Source of the DNA: HGM11501 sp045123995
GTDB taxonomy: Bacteria; Bacillota; Clostridia; CAKSNL01; HGM11501
Reading direction: 5' to 3'
DNA: 64,000 nt
NCBI GenBank assembly: GCA_045123995.1
Contig: JBGVKY010000023.1
Coordinates: 1-64,000, forward strand
Position numbers and translations under genes: made by a program. Shown in pieces: positions 38,929-47,520 of this stretch (positions are counted from its first letter, which is position 1; every line of letters starts with the position of its first letter). The notes below the pieces were generated by a model. It did not search any database and was not told the DNA's origin. It saw only the letters and a list, made by a program, of their open reading frames with translations.

Positions 38929-39691
38929 GCAACCTCCTTTCGAGAATTCCCAGAAGTTTGGTTAAGATAATTACCAGTACAAGGTAAATAAGCGCAAGGC
39001 TTACGTAAGGAATTGTCGCAGTGTATGTTTTACTAACAATAACCTGAGCTGCCTTGGTTACATCCTGTAGTGCAATAACCGTAACAAGAGATGTTTCTTT
39101 CAAAAGTGCGATAAGTTCATTTCCCAACGCAGGAAGTATATTTTTAAATGCCTGAGGTATTATTATGTAGCTCATTGTCTGGCGGTAGTTAAGTCCTAAG
39201 CTTCTGCCTGCCTCTGTCTGTCCCTGAGATATGGACATAATGCCCGAACGTGCAATTTCAGCCACATACGCACCCGAGTTGATACCCAAAGTTATAACGG
39301 CACAGAGTATAGTATCAAAGCTTCCCTTGGGAACCATAACAACAAAGCCCATGATAAGAAGCTGTACCATTAAAGGTGTTCCTCTTAATACAGTAACATA
39401 GATTTTGCATATATTATTCAGAATACGCAGAAAGATATTGGGTTTCTTTCGCATACTGTCGCATGAAGAACGGATGACCGCCACAATCATACCGATAATC
39501 ACACCTAAAATAAGTGCACCTATTGTTACAATGAAAGTGGTTTTAAGTCCGTCAGTAAAAAATCTCCAACGATTTTCATGTATGAACACCTGATAAAATT
39601 GGAATATAAGACGCTGCAACCCTTCGGGAAGAGAATTAACCCATACCGGGGCTAAGCCCTCAATCCATTTTGCAAATGTGAGAACACTCAT
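38909..39691 (-). CDS. Polar amino-acid ABC transporter, permease
   Basis: The 260-residue HisM/GlnP-type permease has about five membrane segments. The conserved FFTDGLKTTFIVTIGALILG starts the core, and VTVLRGTPLMVQLLIMGF follows. The coupling-helix motif is EIARSGIMSISQGQTEAGRSLGLNYRQTMSYIIIPQAFKNILPALGNELIALLKETSL. An unusual 45-residue N-terminal stretch (SVLTFAKWIEGLAPVWVNSL...) precedes the core. One permease gene suggests a homodimeric channel. It lies 102 nt after the binding-protein gene, separated by a stable hairpin. Confidence 0.93.
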   Translation of the reverse strand: MSVLTFAKWIEGLAPVWVNSLPEGLQRLIFQFYQVFIHENRWRFFTDGLKTTFIVTIGALILGVIIGMIVAVIRSSCDSMRKKPNIFLRILNNICKIYVTVLRGTPLMVQLLIMGFVVMVPKGSFDTILCAVITLGINSGAYVAEIARSGIMSISQGQTEAGRSLGLNYRQTMSYIIIPQAFKNILPALGNELIALLKETSLVTVIALQDVTKAAQVIVSKTYTATIPYVSLALIYLVLVIILTKLLGILERRLRESDKR

Positions 39692-39734
39692 TTGCCTGCT
39701 CCTTTCGGAAGTAATTTTTTATGAATTGATACTT

Positions 39735-39769
39735 AAGGGGACGGTGACTGCAAAAAGCACCGTCCCCTT
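39735..39769 (-). repeat. Intercistronic stem-loop between binding protein and permease
   Basis: AAGGGGACGGTG pairs perfectly with CACCGTCCCCTT. No T-tract follows on the minus strand, so it is not a full terminator. Such hairpins often protect upstream mRNA so the binding protein is made in excess. Confidence 0.6.
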
Positions 39770-39792
39770 TTAGTTTCAGTTGGTTTACTGAA

Positions 39793-40539
39793 TTATTCAG
39801 CCTTTATGTACTTTCCAACGATTTCGTCGATTGTACCATCAGCCTTAAGTTCAGCTAAAGCAGCGTTGAATGCATCAAGAAGTTCTGTATCTTCCTTAGC
39901 GAAAGCTGCTGCATAGTTTTCTGTGATGTATTCTGTTTCAAGAATCTTAAGTCCTTCGTTAGCTTCAACGAATGCCTTTGCAGGCTCGTTGTCAATAACT
40001 ACACAGTCAACCTGACCATTCTGAAGTGCCTGAACAGCGAGTGCTCCGTTGTCATAACGTGCAACTGCATCTTCGCCGTAGTCGCCTGCACAGTAGATGT
40101 CACCTGTTGTACCGGTCTGAACACCAATCTTCTTTCCTGCAAGGTCATCGATAGAAGCGATTTCGGAGCCTTCTGCTACGATAACCACCTGAATACCTGT
40201 TGCATAGGAATCAGAGAAGTTAACGGCTTCCATTCTTTCCTCTGTTACAGTCATACCTGCAAGTACAACATCAACTGAACCTGAAGATACTGCTGTGATA
40301 AGAGAATCGAAAGCCATGTCCTTGATTTCAAGAGTCTTGCCCATCTTTTCAGCAATAGCAGCTGCGATTTCAGCATCGATACCTATGATAGCGCCGTTTT
40401 CGTCAACCATTTCATAGGGAGGGAATGCTGCGTTTGTTCCCATTACAAGAACGTTTGTTTCTTCTGTCGCCTCTTCGCCGCATCCTACTAATGCGAATAC
40501 CATTAAAAGAGCCAACATGAGTGCCAATAACTTTTTCAT
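39793..40539 (-). CDS. Amino-acid ABC transporter, substrate-binding lipoprotein
   Basis: The 248-residue product has a lipoprotein signal ending LVGC (Cys20), then an SBP_bac_3 domain: LVMGTNAAFPPYEMVDENGAIIGIDAEIAAAIAEKMG, AFDSLITAVSSGSVDVVLAGMTVTEERMEAVNFSDSY, KKIGVQTGTTGD, YDNGALAVQALQNGQVDCVVIDNEPAK. The GTNAAFPPYE and GMTVTEER motifs bind the amino-acid backbone. It is first in the operon, with its own promoter, and ligand identity is open. Confidence 0.95.
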   Translation of the reverse strand: MKKLLALMLALLMVFALVGCGEEATEETNVLVMGTNAAFPPYEMVDENGAIIGIDAEIAAAIAEKMGKTLEIKDMAFDSLITAVSSGSVDVVLAGMTVTEERMEAVNFSDSYATGIQVVIVAEGSEIASIDDLAGKKIGVQTGTTGDIYCAGDYGEDAVARYDNGALAVQALQNGQVDCVVIDNEPAKAFVEANEGLKILETEYITENYAAAFAKEDTELLDAFNAALAELKADGTIDEIVGKYIKAE

Positions 40540-40580
40540 AATATTACCTCCAAAATTTGTTTTCCAGTATAACCTCGTAC

Positions 40581-40609
40581 ATTATAGCAAAGATTTCATT
40601 TTTATGCAA
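40581..40609 (-). promoter_or_regulatory. Promoter of the amino-acid ABC operon
   Basis: On the minus strand TTGCAT and TATAAT are 17 nt apart, about 42 nt before the start codon. Confidence 0.75.
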
Positions 40610-40820
40610 GCTTTTTTTATAAAAATAAATTTTTCCACATTAAAAATGTCAGTTTTTTCTCTCTCGCAACCTCCGAAACTCTCATTTTTTATGCACTTTC
40701 ACCATTTTTTCGCACCTCATTTTCAGCGTATAAATCCCATTCTCTGCCAAAAGCCTGTACTTTTCTGTATTTTTTCCACATAACCTCACTATTTTCTCCT
40801 ATTTTTATTAAAAATAACTG
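40610..40820. other. Pyrimidine-rich intergenic stretch without features
   Basis: About 210 nt between two divergent promoters hold no credible gene, hairpin or RNA motif. TTTTCCACA occurs twice, which is too little to argue for DnaA binding. Confidence 0.5.
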
Positions 40821-40849
40821 TTTACTTTTTCAAAGTAATTTGGTATAAT
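40821..40849 (+). promoter_or_regulatory. Promoter of the VanW-family gene
   Basis: TTTACT and TATAAT are 17 nt apart, giving an mRNA leader of about 75 nt before AGGGAGG and the ATG. Confidence 0.65.
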
Positions 40850-40930
40850 ATATAGAAGCGATATAAATTCAATCATTACGTTTTTCCGCTTTTTTAGAGG
40901 GAAAACTTTTCAGGGAGGAACGAAAATCCA

Positions 40931-42661
40931 ATGAATAAAAATACATCTTCTAAAACCAAGGGTATCATACCTCTTATAATTGCAGGTGCTTTAGTTCTCG
41001 TTATCCTAATCGCGATAACAGCAATCACATTAGGTTATTCACGGAGTGAAACCATTCTGCCCGGCGTTACCATGGGAGGAATTGACCTTTCGGGTCTCAC
41101 CGTTGATAAAGCAGCGGAAGTTATAAATTCACGCATAAACGAAGTCAGCACAGAGAAAATAAAAATCGTTGCAGGCTCTGATTCTCTGGATGTTACCTAC
41201 GGAGAGCTTGGTGCATCTTTTGACAGCAGGCTTTCTGCAGAAAAAGCCTATGCTTACGGTCATAGCAGTTTCTTTTCTTCAATCGGTCCCTCTTTGAAGG
41301 CCCTTTTTGGAATAGATACTGACATAGATCTTTCTGTATACTTGAACAACAGAATTTTTGATGCCGCAATGTCAGGCTTTACAGACTATGACAAAACCGT
41401 TCAGGCAAGCTACGAATTCAAAGAAGGTGCCATAGTTGTTACCAACGGTAAAGGTGCATATACAATCAATCCCGTAACTGCCAAGGAAGCTGTTTCCGAA
41501 GCCATGAAAAATCTCGATTTTACAACCATCGAGTTCACAAAGGAAAACATCGCACCCATTCCCTTTGATATCAATTACATCTTAGAAAACTACTCAAAGG
41601 AAGCCGTTTCAGCTACATATTACAGGGATACTGACGGCAGTATCAAGGTTACCGAAGGCTATGACAAGGTTACTGTGGACGAAAAGAAAGCAAGAGAAAT
41701 CATAGCTTCTCACACAAAACCCGGTGAAACCTTCGAAATTCCCGCACAGATTGATTTTGCAAAATACACCTACGACGAGCTTAATGAAGCTTTGTTCAGA
41801 GATGTTTTAGGCTCTTATACCACAAGCTATACTTCAAGTAATGCCAACAGAAGTCACAACGTGGCATTGGCTGCTTCAAGCATAAACGAGAAAATCCTTC
41901 TCCCCGGCGAGTCCCTTTCCTATAATGAATCTTTAGGCAGACGTACCCCCGAGGCAGGATATAAAATGGCAGGCGCTTATTCCAACGGCGAAACAGTCCA
42001 GGAATACGGCGGCGGTATCTGCCAGATTTCCTCCACACTATATGTAGCAGTTCTTAAAGCTAACCTGAAAATAGAGGAAAGACTTTGCCACATGTTTACA
42101 GTAGGTTATGTTCCTTTGGGTCTTGACGCTACAGTTGACTACGGAACTGTTGACTTCGTTTTCTCCAACGATACAGACTTCCCCGTAAAGGTTTTATGTC
42201 GTACCACTCCCGGAAAGCAGGCAATCTGCGAAATCCTCGGCACAAAGACCGAAAACTTTGAAGTTACTTTTGAAACCACAGGGGTTACCTCAGTTCCCTT
42301 CCCCACAGAAATCCAAGAGGATCCCACTCTTCCCGTGGGCACCGAGGAAATCGTAGAAAAAGGCTCAAACGGCTTAAGATGCACCACTTACAGAGTCGTT
42401 TCTGTAGACGGAGAAGTTGTTTCCAGAACAAAAGAATCCCAGAGCTATTATATGCCCCACAAGGAAGTTAAAAAAGTGGGTACAATGCCCGTGGATTCCG
42501 AGGCTGCTCTTTCTCCCGAAATTACAAATCCCGAGGACACAGTTACCACACCCGAAAGCGGAGTTCCTGAGGTTGTTGCTCCTGAGGTAACCGTTCCTGA
42601 AGTTACAGAACCTTCTGTTCCCGAAGTTCCTTCTGAAGCTCCGGCAGTTTCTGAAATTTAA
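40931..42661 (+). CDS. VanW-family cell-surface protein
   Basis: The 576-residue product is anchored by one N-terminal helix (about 13-34). Next come one or two PG_binding_4/YoaR-like domains (SETILPGVTMGGIDLSGLTVDKAAEVINSRI), then the VanW domain: SSINEKILLPGESLSYNESLGRRTPEAGYKMAGAY and VQEYGGGICQISSTLYVAVLKANLKI. A G5-like beta segment and a repeated Pro-Glu-Val linker (PEVVAPEVTVPEVTEPSVPEVP) end the protein. VanW proteins occur in some vancomycin-resistance clusters, but no van genes are here. The general role in the envelope is unknown. Confidence 0.85.
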   Translation: MNKNTSSKTKGIIPLIIAGALVLVILIAITAITLGYSRSETILPGVTMGGIDLSGLTVDKAAEVINSRINEVSTEKIKIVAGSDSLDVTYGELGASFDSRLSAEKAYAYGHSSFFSSIGPSLKALFGIDTDIDLSVYLNNRIFDAAMSGFTDYDKTVQASYEFKEGAIVVTNGKGAYTINPVTAKEAVSEAMKNLDFTTIEFTKENIAPIPFDINYILENYSKEAVSATYYRDTDGSIKVTEGYDKVTVDEKKAREIIASHTKPGETFEIPAQIDFAKYTYDELNEALFRDVLGSYTTSYTSSNANRSHNVALAASSINEKILLPGESLSYNESLGRRTPEAGYKMAGAYSNGETVQEYGGGICQISSTLYVAVLKANLKIEERLCHMFTVGYVPLGLDATVDYGTVDFVFSNDTDFPVKVLCRTTPGKQAICEILGTKTENFEVTFETTGVTSVPFPTEIQEDPTLPVGTEEIVEKGSNGLRCTTYRVVSVDGEVVSRTKESQSYYMPHKEVKKVGTMPVDSEAALSPEITNPEDTVTTPESGVPEVVAPEVTVPEVTEPSVPEVPSEAPAVSEI

Positions 42662-42675
42662 TTTTTGACATAAAA

Positions 42676-42700
42676 AGGGCGGAGTTACTCCGCCCCTTTA
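42676..42700 (+). terminator. Hairpin between VanW gene and GyrB-like gene
   Basis: GGGCGGAGT pairs with ACTCCGCCC, and only CTTTA follows. It may be a weak terminator with read-through into the topoisomerase gene, which has no clear promoter of its own. Confidence 0.55.
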
Positions 42701-42726
42701 ATGATTATAAGAAAGAGGTATAAACT

Positions 42727-44721
42727 ATGTGTGCAAAAAACACCTATGATAACCAAGCCATACAGAGCTTAAAGGGTGCCGAGAGAGTTCGTTACAATCC
42801 CGGTAATATTTTGGGCTCCAATGGTCTGGAGGGCTGCCAACACACTTTTTTTGAAATTCTTTCAAACTCCATCGACGAAGCAAGAGCAGGGTTCGGTAAA
42901 GTAATCGAGGTTACCCGTTTTTCTGACCACTCCATTCAGGTCAAGGACTATGGTCGAGGAATCCCCCTAGACTTTAACGAAAAAGAACAGCGTTATAACT
43001 GGGAGCTTGTATTCTGCGAGCTATATGCCGGCGGTAAATATCACGGCAACGATTCGGACACATATAAGTTCAGCCTCGGTCTTAACGGACTTGGAGCCTG
43101 TGCTACCCAGTATTCTTCGGAATATATGGATGTAGAGGTGGCAAGGGATAATTACATCTACTCCCTACATTTTGAAAAGGGTGAAAATGTAGGCGGTCTT
43201 TTGAAAATAGAAACCACCTCAAAGAAAACCTATACCATACAGAAATGGCGTCCCGACTTAGACGTTTTCACAGATATAAACATTCCTCTTGAATTTTTTA
43301 CAGAAACATTAAAGCGTCAGGCCATTGTAAATGCAGGCTTAACCTTTATTCTCTTTGATGAAACACCCGAGGGTACCCATAAATATGAATTCTGCTATCC
43401 CGAGGGTATTAAGGGGCACGCAGACGAGCTTGCCAATATGACATCCGAGACTGCTGTACGCTATATTGAGGCGGAAAGAGTCGGCCGCGACAGAGCGGAT
43501 AAGCCCGAGTACAAGGTTAAAATGGAAGCGGCTTTTTGCTTTACTTCCAAGGACCCAATGATTGAATTCTATCACAACTCAAGCTTTCTTGAATATGGCG
43601 GTGTTCATGATGCCGCAACCAAAACAGCTTTTGTTTATGCAATAGACCAGTATATAAGACAAGCCAACAAATATCAGAAAAACGAATCAAAGATTACATT
43701 TAACGATATAGCCGACTGTCTCATTTTAGTAGTAAGCTCTTTTTCGACACTTGCAAGCTATGAGCATCAGACGAAAAAAGCAGTCACAAATCCCTTTATC
43801 AAAGAAGCACTTACAGACTTTTTAAAAAGCAATCTTGAAGTTTACTTTATAGAAAACAAGGCTGAGGCTGACAAAATTGCCGACCGAGTTCTTCTTAATA
43901 AAAGAAGCCGTGAAACGGCAGAGCACACAAGGGTAAACTTAAAAAAGAAAATGTCTTCTTCCTTAGATGTTACAACTAAGGTCAAAAAGTTCATTGACTG
44001 CCGAACAAAAGATGTTTCAAGGCGTGAACTTTTTATAGTAGAGGGTGACTCTGCGGCAGGAAGCTGTAAAATGAGCCGTGATGCGGAATTCCAGGCAATA
44101 ATGCCCATAAGAGGTAAGATATTAAACTGCTTAAAGGCTGACTTTGATAAGATTTTCAAAAGCGATATTATATTAGACCTTATAAGAATCATGGGTTGCG
44201 GAATTGAAGCAAAGACCAAGCTTAATAAGGAATTTTCTGACTTTGACATAAACTCACTTAATTATAACAAAATCATCATCTGTACAGATGCCGACTATGA
44301 CGGTTTCCAGATAAGAACCTTGGTTCTGACAATGATTTATACCCTTGTTCCCTCTCTTATAGAAGAAGGAAAGGTCTTTATCGCAGAAACTCCTCTTTTT
44401 GAAATCAACACCAAGGAGAAAAAAAGCCGGACATTTTTCGCCTATGACGAAAAGGAAAAGGCAGAAATTTTAGCTCCTTTAGATAGCGAGGGAATTAAAT
44501 ATTCAATTCAGCGTTCAAAGGGTCTTGGTGAAAACGAGGCTGAAATGATGTGGCTTACCACCATGTGTCCTGAATCCCGTCGACTTATAAAAGTTCTTCC
44601 CTCTGATGCTAAGGAAACAGCCGATATGTTCGAGCTTTTCTTGGGCTCAAACTTAGACGGAAGAAAAGACTATATAGCCGAAAATGGAAATCAGTATATG
44701 GATATGCTTGATATAAGCTGA
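42727..44721 (+). CDS. Divergent GyrB/ParE-type topoisomerase subunit
   Basis: The 664-residue product has the type IIA B-subunit plan. A GHKL ATPase comes first (FFEILSNSIDEARAGFGK, VKDYGRGIPLDFN, GLNGLGACATQYSSE), then a transducer with VVSSFSTLASYEHQTKKAVTNP, then Toprim motifs (LFIVEGDSAAGSCKMSRDAEFQAIMPIRGKILN and ICTDADYDGFQIRTLVLTMIYT) and the IQRSKGLGENEAEMMW tail. Sequence differs from standard GyrB at key blocks: EGDSAAGSCKMSRD replaces the usual EGDSAGGSAKQGRD, and it carries an expanded transducer. No A subunit lies next to it; the next gene is the convergent rhaA. It may pair with a distant A subunit. Confidence 0.85.
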   Translation: MCAKNTYDNQAIQSLKGAERVRYNPGNILGSNGLEGCQHTFFEILSNSIDEARAGFGKVIEVTRFSDHSIQVKDYGRGIPLDFNEKEQRYNWELVFCELYAGGKYHGNDSDTYKFSLGLNGLGACATQYSSEYMDVEVARDNYIYSLHFEKGENVGGLLKIETTSKKTYTIQKWRPDLDVFTDINIPLEFFTETLKRQAIVNAGLTFILFDETPEGTHKYEFCYPEGIKGHADELANMTSETAVRYIEAERVGRDRADKPEYKVKMEAAFCFTSKDPMIEFYHNSSFLEYGGVHDAATKTAFVYAIDQYIRQANKYQKNESKITFNDIADCLILVVSSFSTLASYEHQTKKAVTNPFIKEALTDFLKSNLEVYFIENKAEADKIADRVLLNKRSRETAEHTRVNLKKKMSSSLDVTTKVKKFIDCRTKDVSRRELFIVEGDSAAGSCKMSRDAEFQAIMPIRGKILNCLKADFDKIFKSDIILDLIRIMGCGIEAKTKLNKEFSDFDINSLNYNKIIICTDADYDGFQIRTLVLTMIYTLVPSLIEEGKVFIAETPLFEINTKEKKSRTFFAYDEKEKAEILAPLDSEGIKYSIQRSKGLGENEAEMMWLTTMCPESRRLIKVLPSDAKETADMFELFLGSNLDGRKDYIAENGNQYMDMLDIS

Positions 44722-44766
44722 TAAAATAAAAAACTTGTTTCTTACGAAACAAGTTTTTTATTTTAT
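44721..44766. terminator. Strong bidirectional terminator
   Basis: A 21-bp perfect stem (ATAAAATAAAAAACTTGTTTC) with loop TTAC ends both the GyrB-like gene and rhaA, whose stop codons touch its edges. Confidence 0.9.
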
Positions 44767-46017
44767 TTACGCTCTTTTGGAAAGAACTTCTGCTTCGTAT
44801 GCCTTAACGTCGTCATACCAGGAAGCGTCAGCCTTTACGCCGCAACGCTCACAGTATTCAGCCCAAATATCTCCGAAGGGAAGAGTTTTCATTTCTTCCT
44901 GCATTACCAGAAGTTCTGTAAGCTTGCCTTCGTCCTGAAGCTTCTTAAGCATATCGTTGGGTGTGCACATAGCCAAAAGAAGAGCCTTCTGCCAGCTTCT
45001 CAAACCTACAGACCAGGCTGCGATACGGTTGATAGAAGCATCGAAATAGTCAAGAGCCATATAAACTCTGTCTAAAGCATCATTTCTTACAATTTCCTTT
45101 GCCATTTCCTTTGTCTCATCATCGAAAAGCACAACGTGGTCAGAGTCCCATCTTATAGGTCTTGTAATGTGAAGTGCAATTTCAGGGAAGAAAGCAAGAA
45201 GCGCAGGAATCTTATCGGATACAACTTCTGTGGGATGATAGTGACCGTTATCCATAAGAGGAAGACATCCGTCATGAGTTGCAGCAAATGTTAAAGAGAA
45301 TTCTGCAGAGCCTGTTGTATAAGCTTCAACGCCGATACCGAAAACCTTGGATTCAACGCAGGGCTTTACAAGATTCTTATCGAAAGGCTCAGCTAAAATA
45401 GCTTCTATGGATTCCTTATATCTTACTCTGGGTCCCATTCTGTCAGCAGGGATATCCTTGAAGCCGTCACCTGTCCAGATGTTCATTACGCAGGGAACGC
45501 CTGTTTCCTTTGCGAAATATTCGGAAATTCTGATACAAGCCTTACCGTGTTCAATCCAGAAGTTTCTTACCTCTGCATCGGGGCTTGATAAAGTAAGACC
45601 GGATGAAGCCATGGGGTGAGAGAAGAATGTGGGGTTAAAGTCAAGACCCATACCATGCTTCTTTGCAAATTCAACCCAGGGAGCGAAGTGCTTGGGTTCC
45701 AGCTTGTCTCTGTCGCAGAATCCATCTTTAAAAATCGCATAGCATGCGTGAACGTTTATCTTTTTCATACCGGGGCAAAGGCTCATTACCTTTTCCATAT
45801 CAGCCATAAGCTCCTCGGGAGTCCTTGCCTTACCGGGATAGTTACCTGTTGTCTGAATTCCGCCTGTCAGGGGACCGTCATGGTCAAAACCGGTAACGTC
45901 ATCGCCCTGCCAGCAGTGAAGTGACACAGGAATTGTCTTAAGCTTTTCTATAACCTTGTCGGTATCAATACCGAGCTTTGCATAAATTTCTTTTGCCTTT
46001 GTATATCTTTCTGACAT
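44767..46017 (-). CDS. rhaA: L-rhamnose isomerase
   Basis: The enzyme converts L-rhamnose to L-rhamnulose in the cytoplasm using a metal-dependent TIM barrel. The 416-residue product starts MSERYTKAKEIYAKLGIDTDKVIEKL and has VSLHCWQGDDVTGFDH, NVHACYAIF, HGMGLDFNPTFFSHPMASSGLTLSSPD, CVMNIWTGDGFKD and HITRPIRWDSDHVVLFDDETKEMAKEIVR, which supply the metal ligands. ATG 46017 follows GGAGG. The kinase (rhaB), aldolase (rhaD) and regulator are absent, so the pathway must be completed elsewhere. Isomerases of this family also act on other sugars. Confidence 0.93.
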   Translation of the reverse strand: MSERYTKAKEIYAKLGIDTDKVIEKLKTIPVSLHCWQGDDVTGFDHDGPLTGGIQTTGNYPGKARTPEELMADMEKVMSLCPGMKKINVHACYAIFKDGFCDRDKLEPKHFAPWVEFAKKHGMGLDFNPTFFSHPMASSGLTLSSPDAEVRNFWIEHGKACIRISEYFAKETGVPCVMNIWTGDGFKDIPADRMGPRVRYKESIEAILAEPFDKNLVKPCVESKVFGIGVEAYTTGSAEFSLTFAATHDGCLPLMDNGHYHPTEVVSDKIPALLAFFPEIALHITRPIRWDSDHVVLFDDETKEMAKEIVRNDALDRVYMALDYFDASINRIAAWSVGLRSWQKALLLAMCTPNDMLKKLQDEGKLTELLVMQEEMKTLPFGDIWAEYCERCGVKADASWYDDVKAYEAEVLSKRA

Positions 46018-46047
46018 ATAAATCATCCTCCTATTTTAAGTACTTCC

Positions 46048-46076
46048 ATTTTATTACATTTTTAAAAAATAGTCAA
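46048..46076 (-). promoter_or_regulatory. Promoter of rhaA
   Basis: On the minus strand TTGACT and TAAAAT are 17 nt apart, about 31 nt before the rhaA start. Confidence 0.7.
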
Positions 46077-46095
46077 GTATTTCTGAATAAATAAT

Positions 46096-46124
46096 AAAAG
46101 GAAATGATTTTATCATTCCCTTTT
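46096..46124 (-). terminator. Terminator of the rnf operon
   Basis: AAAAGG-A-AATGA pairs with TCATT-C-CCTTTT with one mismatch. T-rich sequence follows on the minus strand. It lies just after rnfB. Confidence 0.65.
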
Positions 46125-46140
46125 ATTTTTATTTTATTAC

Positions 46141-46917
46141 TTATATGAATTTTATAATCTTTCTGGGACATGCTTCCAGGCATTTTCCGCAGGAAATGCA
46201 TTTTTCAAAATCAATTTTTGCAACATTGTCAAAAAGAGCAATTGCTCCCTCCGGGCATACCTTTACGCACTTTCCGCAGCCTATACAGCCAAGAACACAG
46301 GTTTCTTTCATCTTAGCACCCTTATCGTGAGAATTGCACATAACAGCAATTTTTGCCTTTTCCGGAGCAAGCCCTATAAGTCCTCTGGGGCAGGCTCTCA
46401 TACAGGCACCGCAACCGGAACACTTTTCCTTTGATATTAAGGGAATGCCGTCAACCAACGAAATAGCCTCATTGGGGCATGCTGCCGCACAGTTTCCAAG
46501 TCCGATACATCCGTATGTACAGGTTTTAGGACCGCCCGATAAAAGTGCCGCATAGCTGCAGTCCTCTGCTCCCTCATAAATATATCTTTCCTTTGCTCCG
46601 CTCACACAGCCCAAGAAGGCATACTTTTTCACAAAAGCTGATTTCTGTCCCATGATTTCCGCAATATATTCAGCTACTGCCTTACCGCCTACAGAACATT
46701 TATCGCAGGAGGCTTCGCCGCTTGCCACTGCCTGGGCATAGGCGGAGCAACCGGCATAACCGCAGCCGCCACAGTTTGCCCCAGGCAGGGTTTCCTCAAT
46801 CAGAGGAATTCTCTCGTCCTTTTTAACCTTGAAAATCATTCCTGCGATAGCTAAAAGTGCTCCGAAGAAAAGACCCAGTGCACCCACAATAAGGGCAGGT
46901 ATTAAAATTTCTTTCAT
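46141..46917 (-). CDS. rnfB: Rnf complex subunit B (ferredoxin-type)
   Basis: RnfB takes electrons from reduced ferredoxin into the Rnf complex. The 258-residue protein has one N-terminal membrane helix (about 5-27), a Cys cluster CGGCGYAGC typical of the Fe-S domain, and a ferredoxin part with four CxxCxxCxxxCP-like clusters: CTYGCIGLGNCAAACP, CSGCGACMRACP, CVLGCIGCGKCVKVCP, CISCGKCLEACP. It is the last gene of rnfCDGEAB. The multi-cluster form is typical of Clostridia. Confidence 0.95.
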   Translation of the reverse strand: MKEILIPALIVGALGLFFGALLAIAGMIFKVKKDERIPLIEETLPGANCGGCGYAGCSAYAQAVASGEASCDKCSVGGKAVAEYIAEIMGQKSAFVKKYAFLGCVSGAKERYIYEGAEDCSYAALLSGGPKTCTYGCIGLGNCAAACPNEAISLVDGIPLISKEKCSGCGACMRACPRGLIGLAPEKAKIAVMCNSHDKGAKMKETCVLGCIGCGKCVKVCPEGAIALFDNVAKIDFEKCISCGKCLEACPRKIIKFI

Positions 46918-46929
46918 ATATCTTCCCCC

Positions 46930-47520
46930 TTATCCTATTGAAAATCCCGAAAATCCCAAAAATGCAATTGCAAGAAGGGACGCTGAAATTAAAGCTATAG
47001 GAAAGCCCTCCAACATTTTGGGATATTTAGCATCGGAAAGTCTTTCTCTTATACCTGCCAAAAGTAAAATGGCAAGCAAAAATCCTATTCCTGCCGCCAC
47101 ACCGTACCATACGGCAGAAAGTATATTATTTGTCTCTTCGGCAGCTGTAATGGCAACACCTAAAACCGCACAGTTTGTGGTTATGAGAGGAAGATAAATT
47201 CCCAATGATGCATAAAGTGCAGGAAGTGATTTCTGCAAAAACATTTCAACAAACTGTACAAGTGATGCAATAATCAGGATAAATACCGTTGTCTGAAGGT
47301 ATGAAAGATCCAATGGTTCAAGAACATACTTCTGTACTATGAATGTCAGAAGGTTTGAAAGAGCCATGACAAATGTTACAGCTATTCCCATACCGAAAGC
47401 CGTCTCAACTTTTTTAGAAACGCCTAAGAAAGGACAGATTCCCATGAACTGAACCAATACAAAGTTTTCAACCAAAATAGCCGCCAGCGATATGGCAAAA
47501 AGTTCAGAAAGTAAACTCAT
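46930..47520 (-). CDS. rnfA: Rnf complex subunit A
   Basis: This 196-residue integral membrane subunit has six predicted helices: AILVENFVLVQFMGICPFLGVSKKVETAFGMGIAVTFVMALSNLLTFIVQ opens the protein, and PLITTNCAVLGVA marks the fourth to fifth helix. Conserved Cys in GICPF and TNCAV bind the intramembrane Fe-S cluster shared with RnfE. Its start overlaps the rnfE stop by 4 nt (ATGA). Confidence 0.95.
   Translation of the reverse strand: MSLLSELFAISLAAILVENFVLVQFMGICPFLGVSKKVETAFGMGIAVTFVMALSNLLTFIVQKYVLEPLDLSYLQTTVFILIIASLVQFVEMFLQKSLPALYASLGIYLPLITTNCAVLGVAITAAEETNNILSAVWYGVAAGIGFLLAILLLAGIRERLSDAKYPKMLEGFPIALISASLLAIAFLGFSGFSIG

Noticed and set aside
39735..39769. Terminator splitting the amino-acid ABC operon
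   Set aside because: The stem is strong but no T-run follows on the transcribed strand, and no new promoter is seen before the permease gene; an mRNA-stabilising hairpin is more likely.
40620..40790. Two TTTTCCACA sequences suggesting DnaA boxes or an origin
   Set aside because: Both differ from TTATCCACA, they are about 140 nt apart, and no dnaA, dnaN or unwinding region is nearby.
42540..42660. Repeated CCTGAGGTT-like units at the end of the VanW gene as a DNA repeat
   Set aside because: They encode a Pro-Glu-Val linker in frame, which is common in wall-spanning proteins.
40931..42661. Vancomycin-resistance cluster because of the VanW domain
   Set aside because: No vanA/B/H/X/R/S-type genes are nearby; VanW-family proteins are widespread surface proteins.
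46140..46560. Plus-strand ORFs opposite rnfB
   Set aside because: They are shadows of the Cys-rich reading frame, without ribosome sites or recognisable product.
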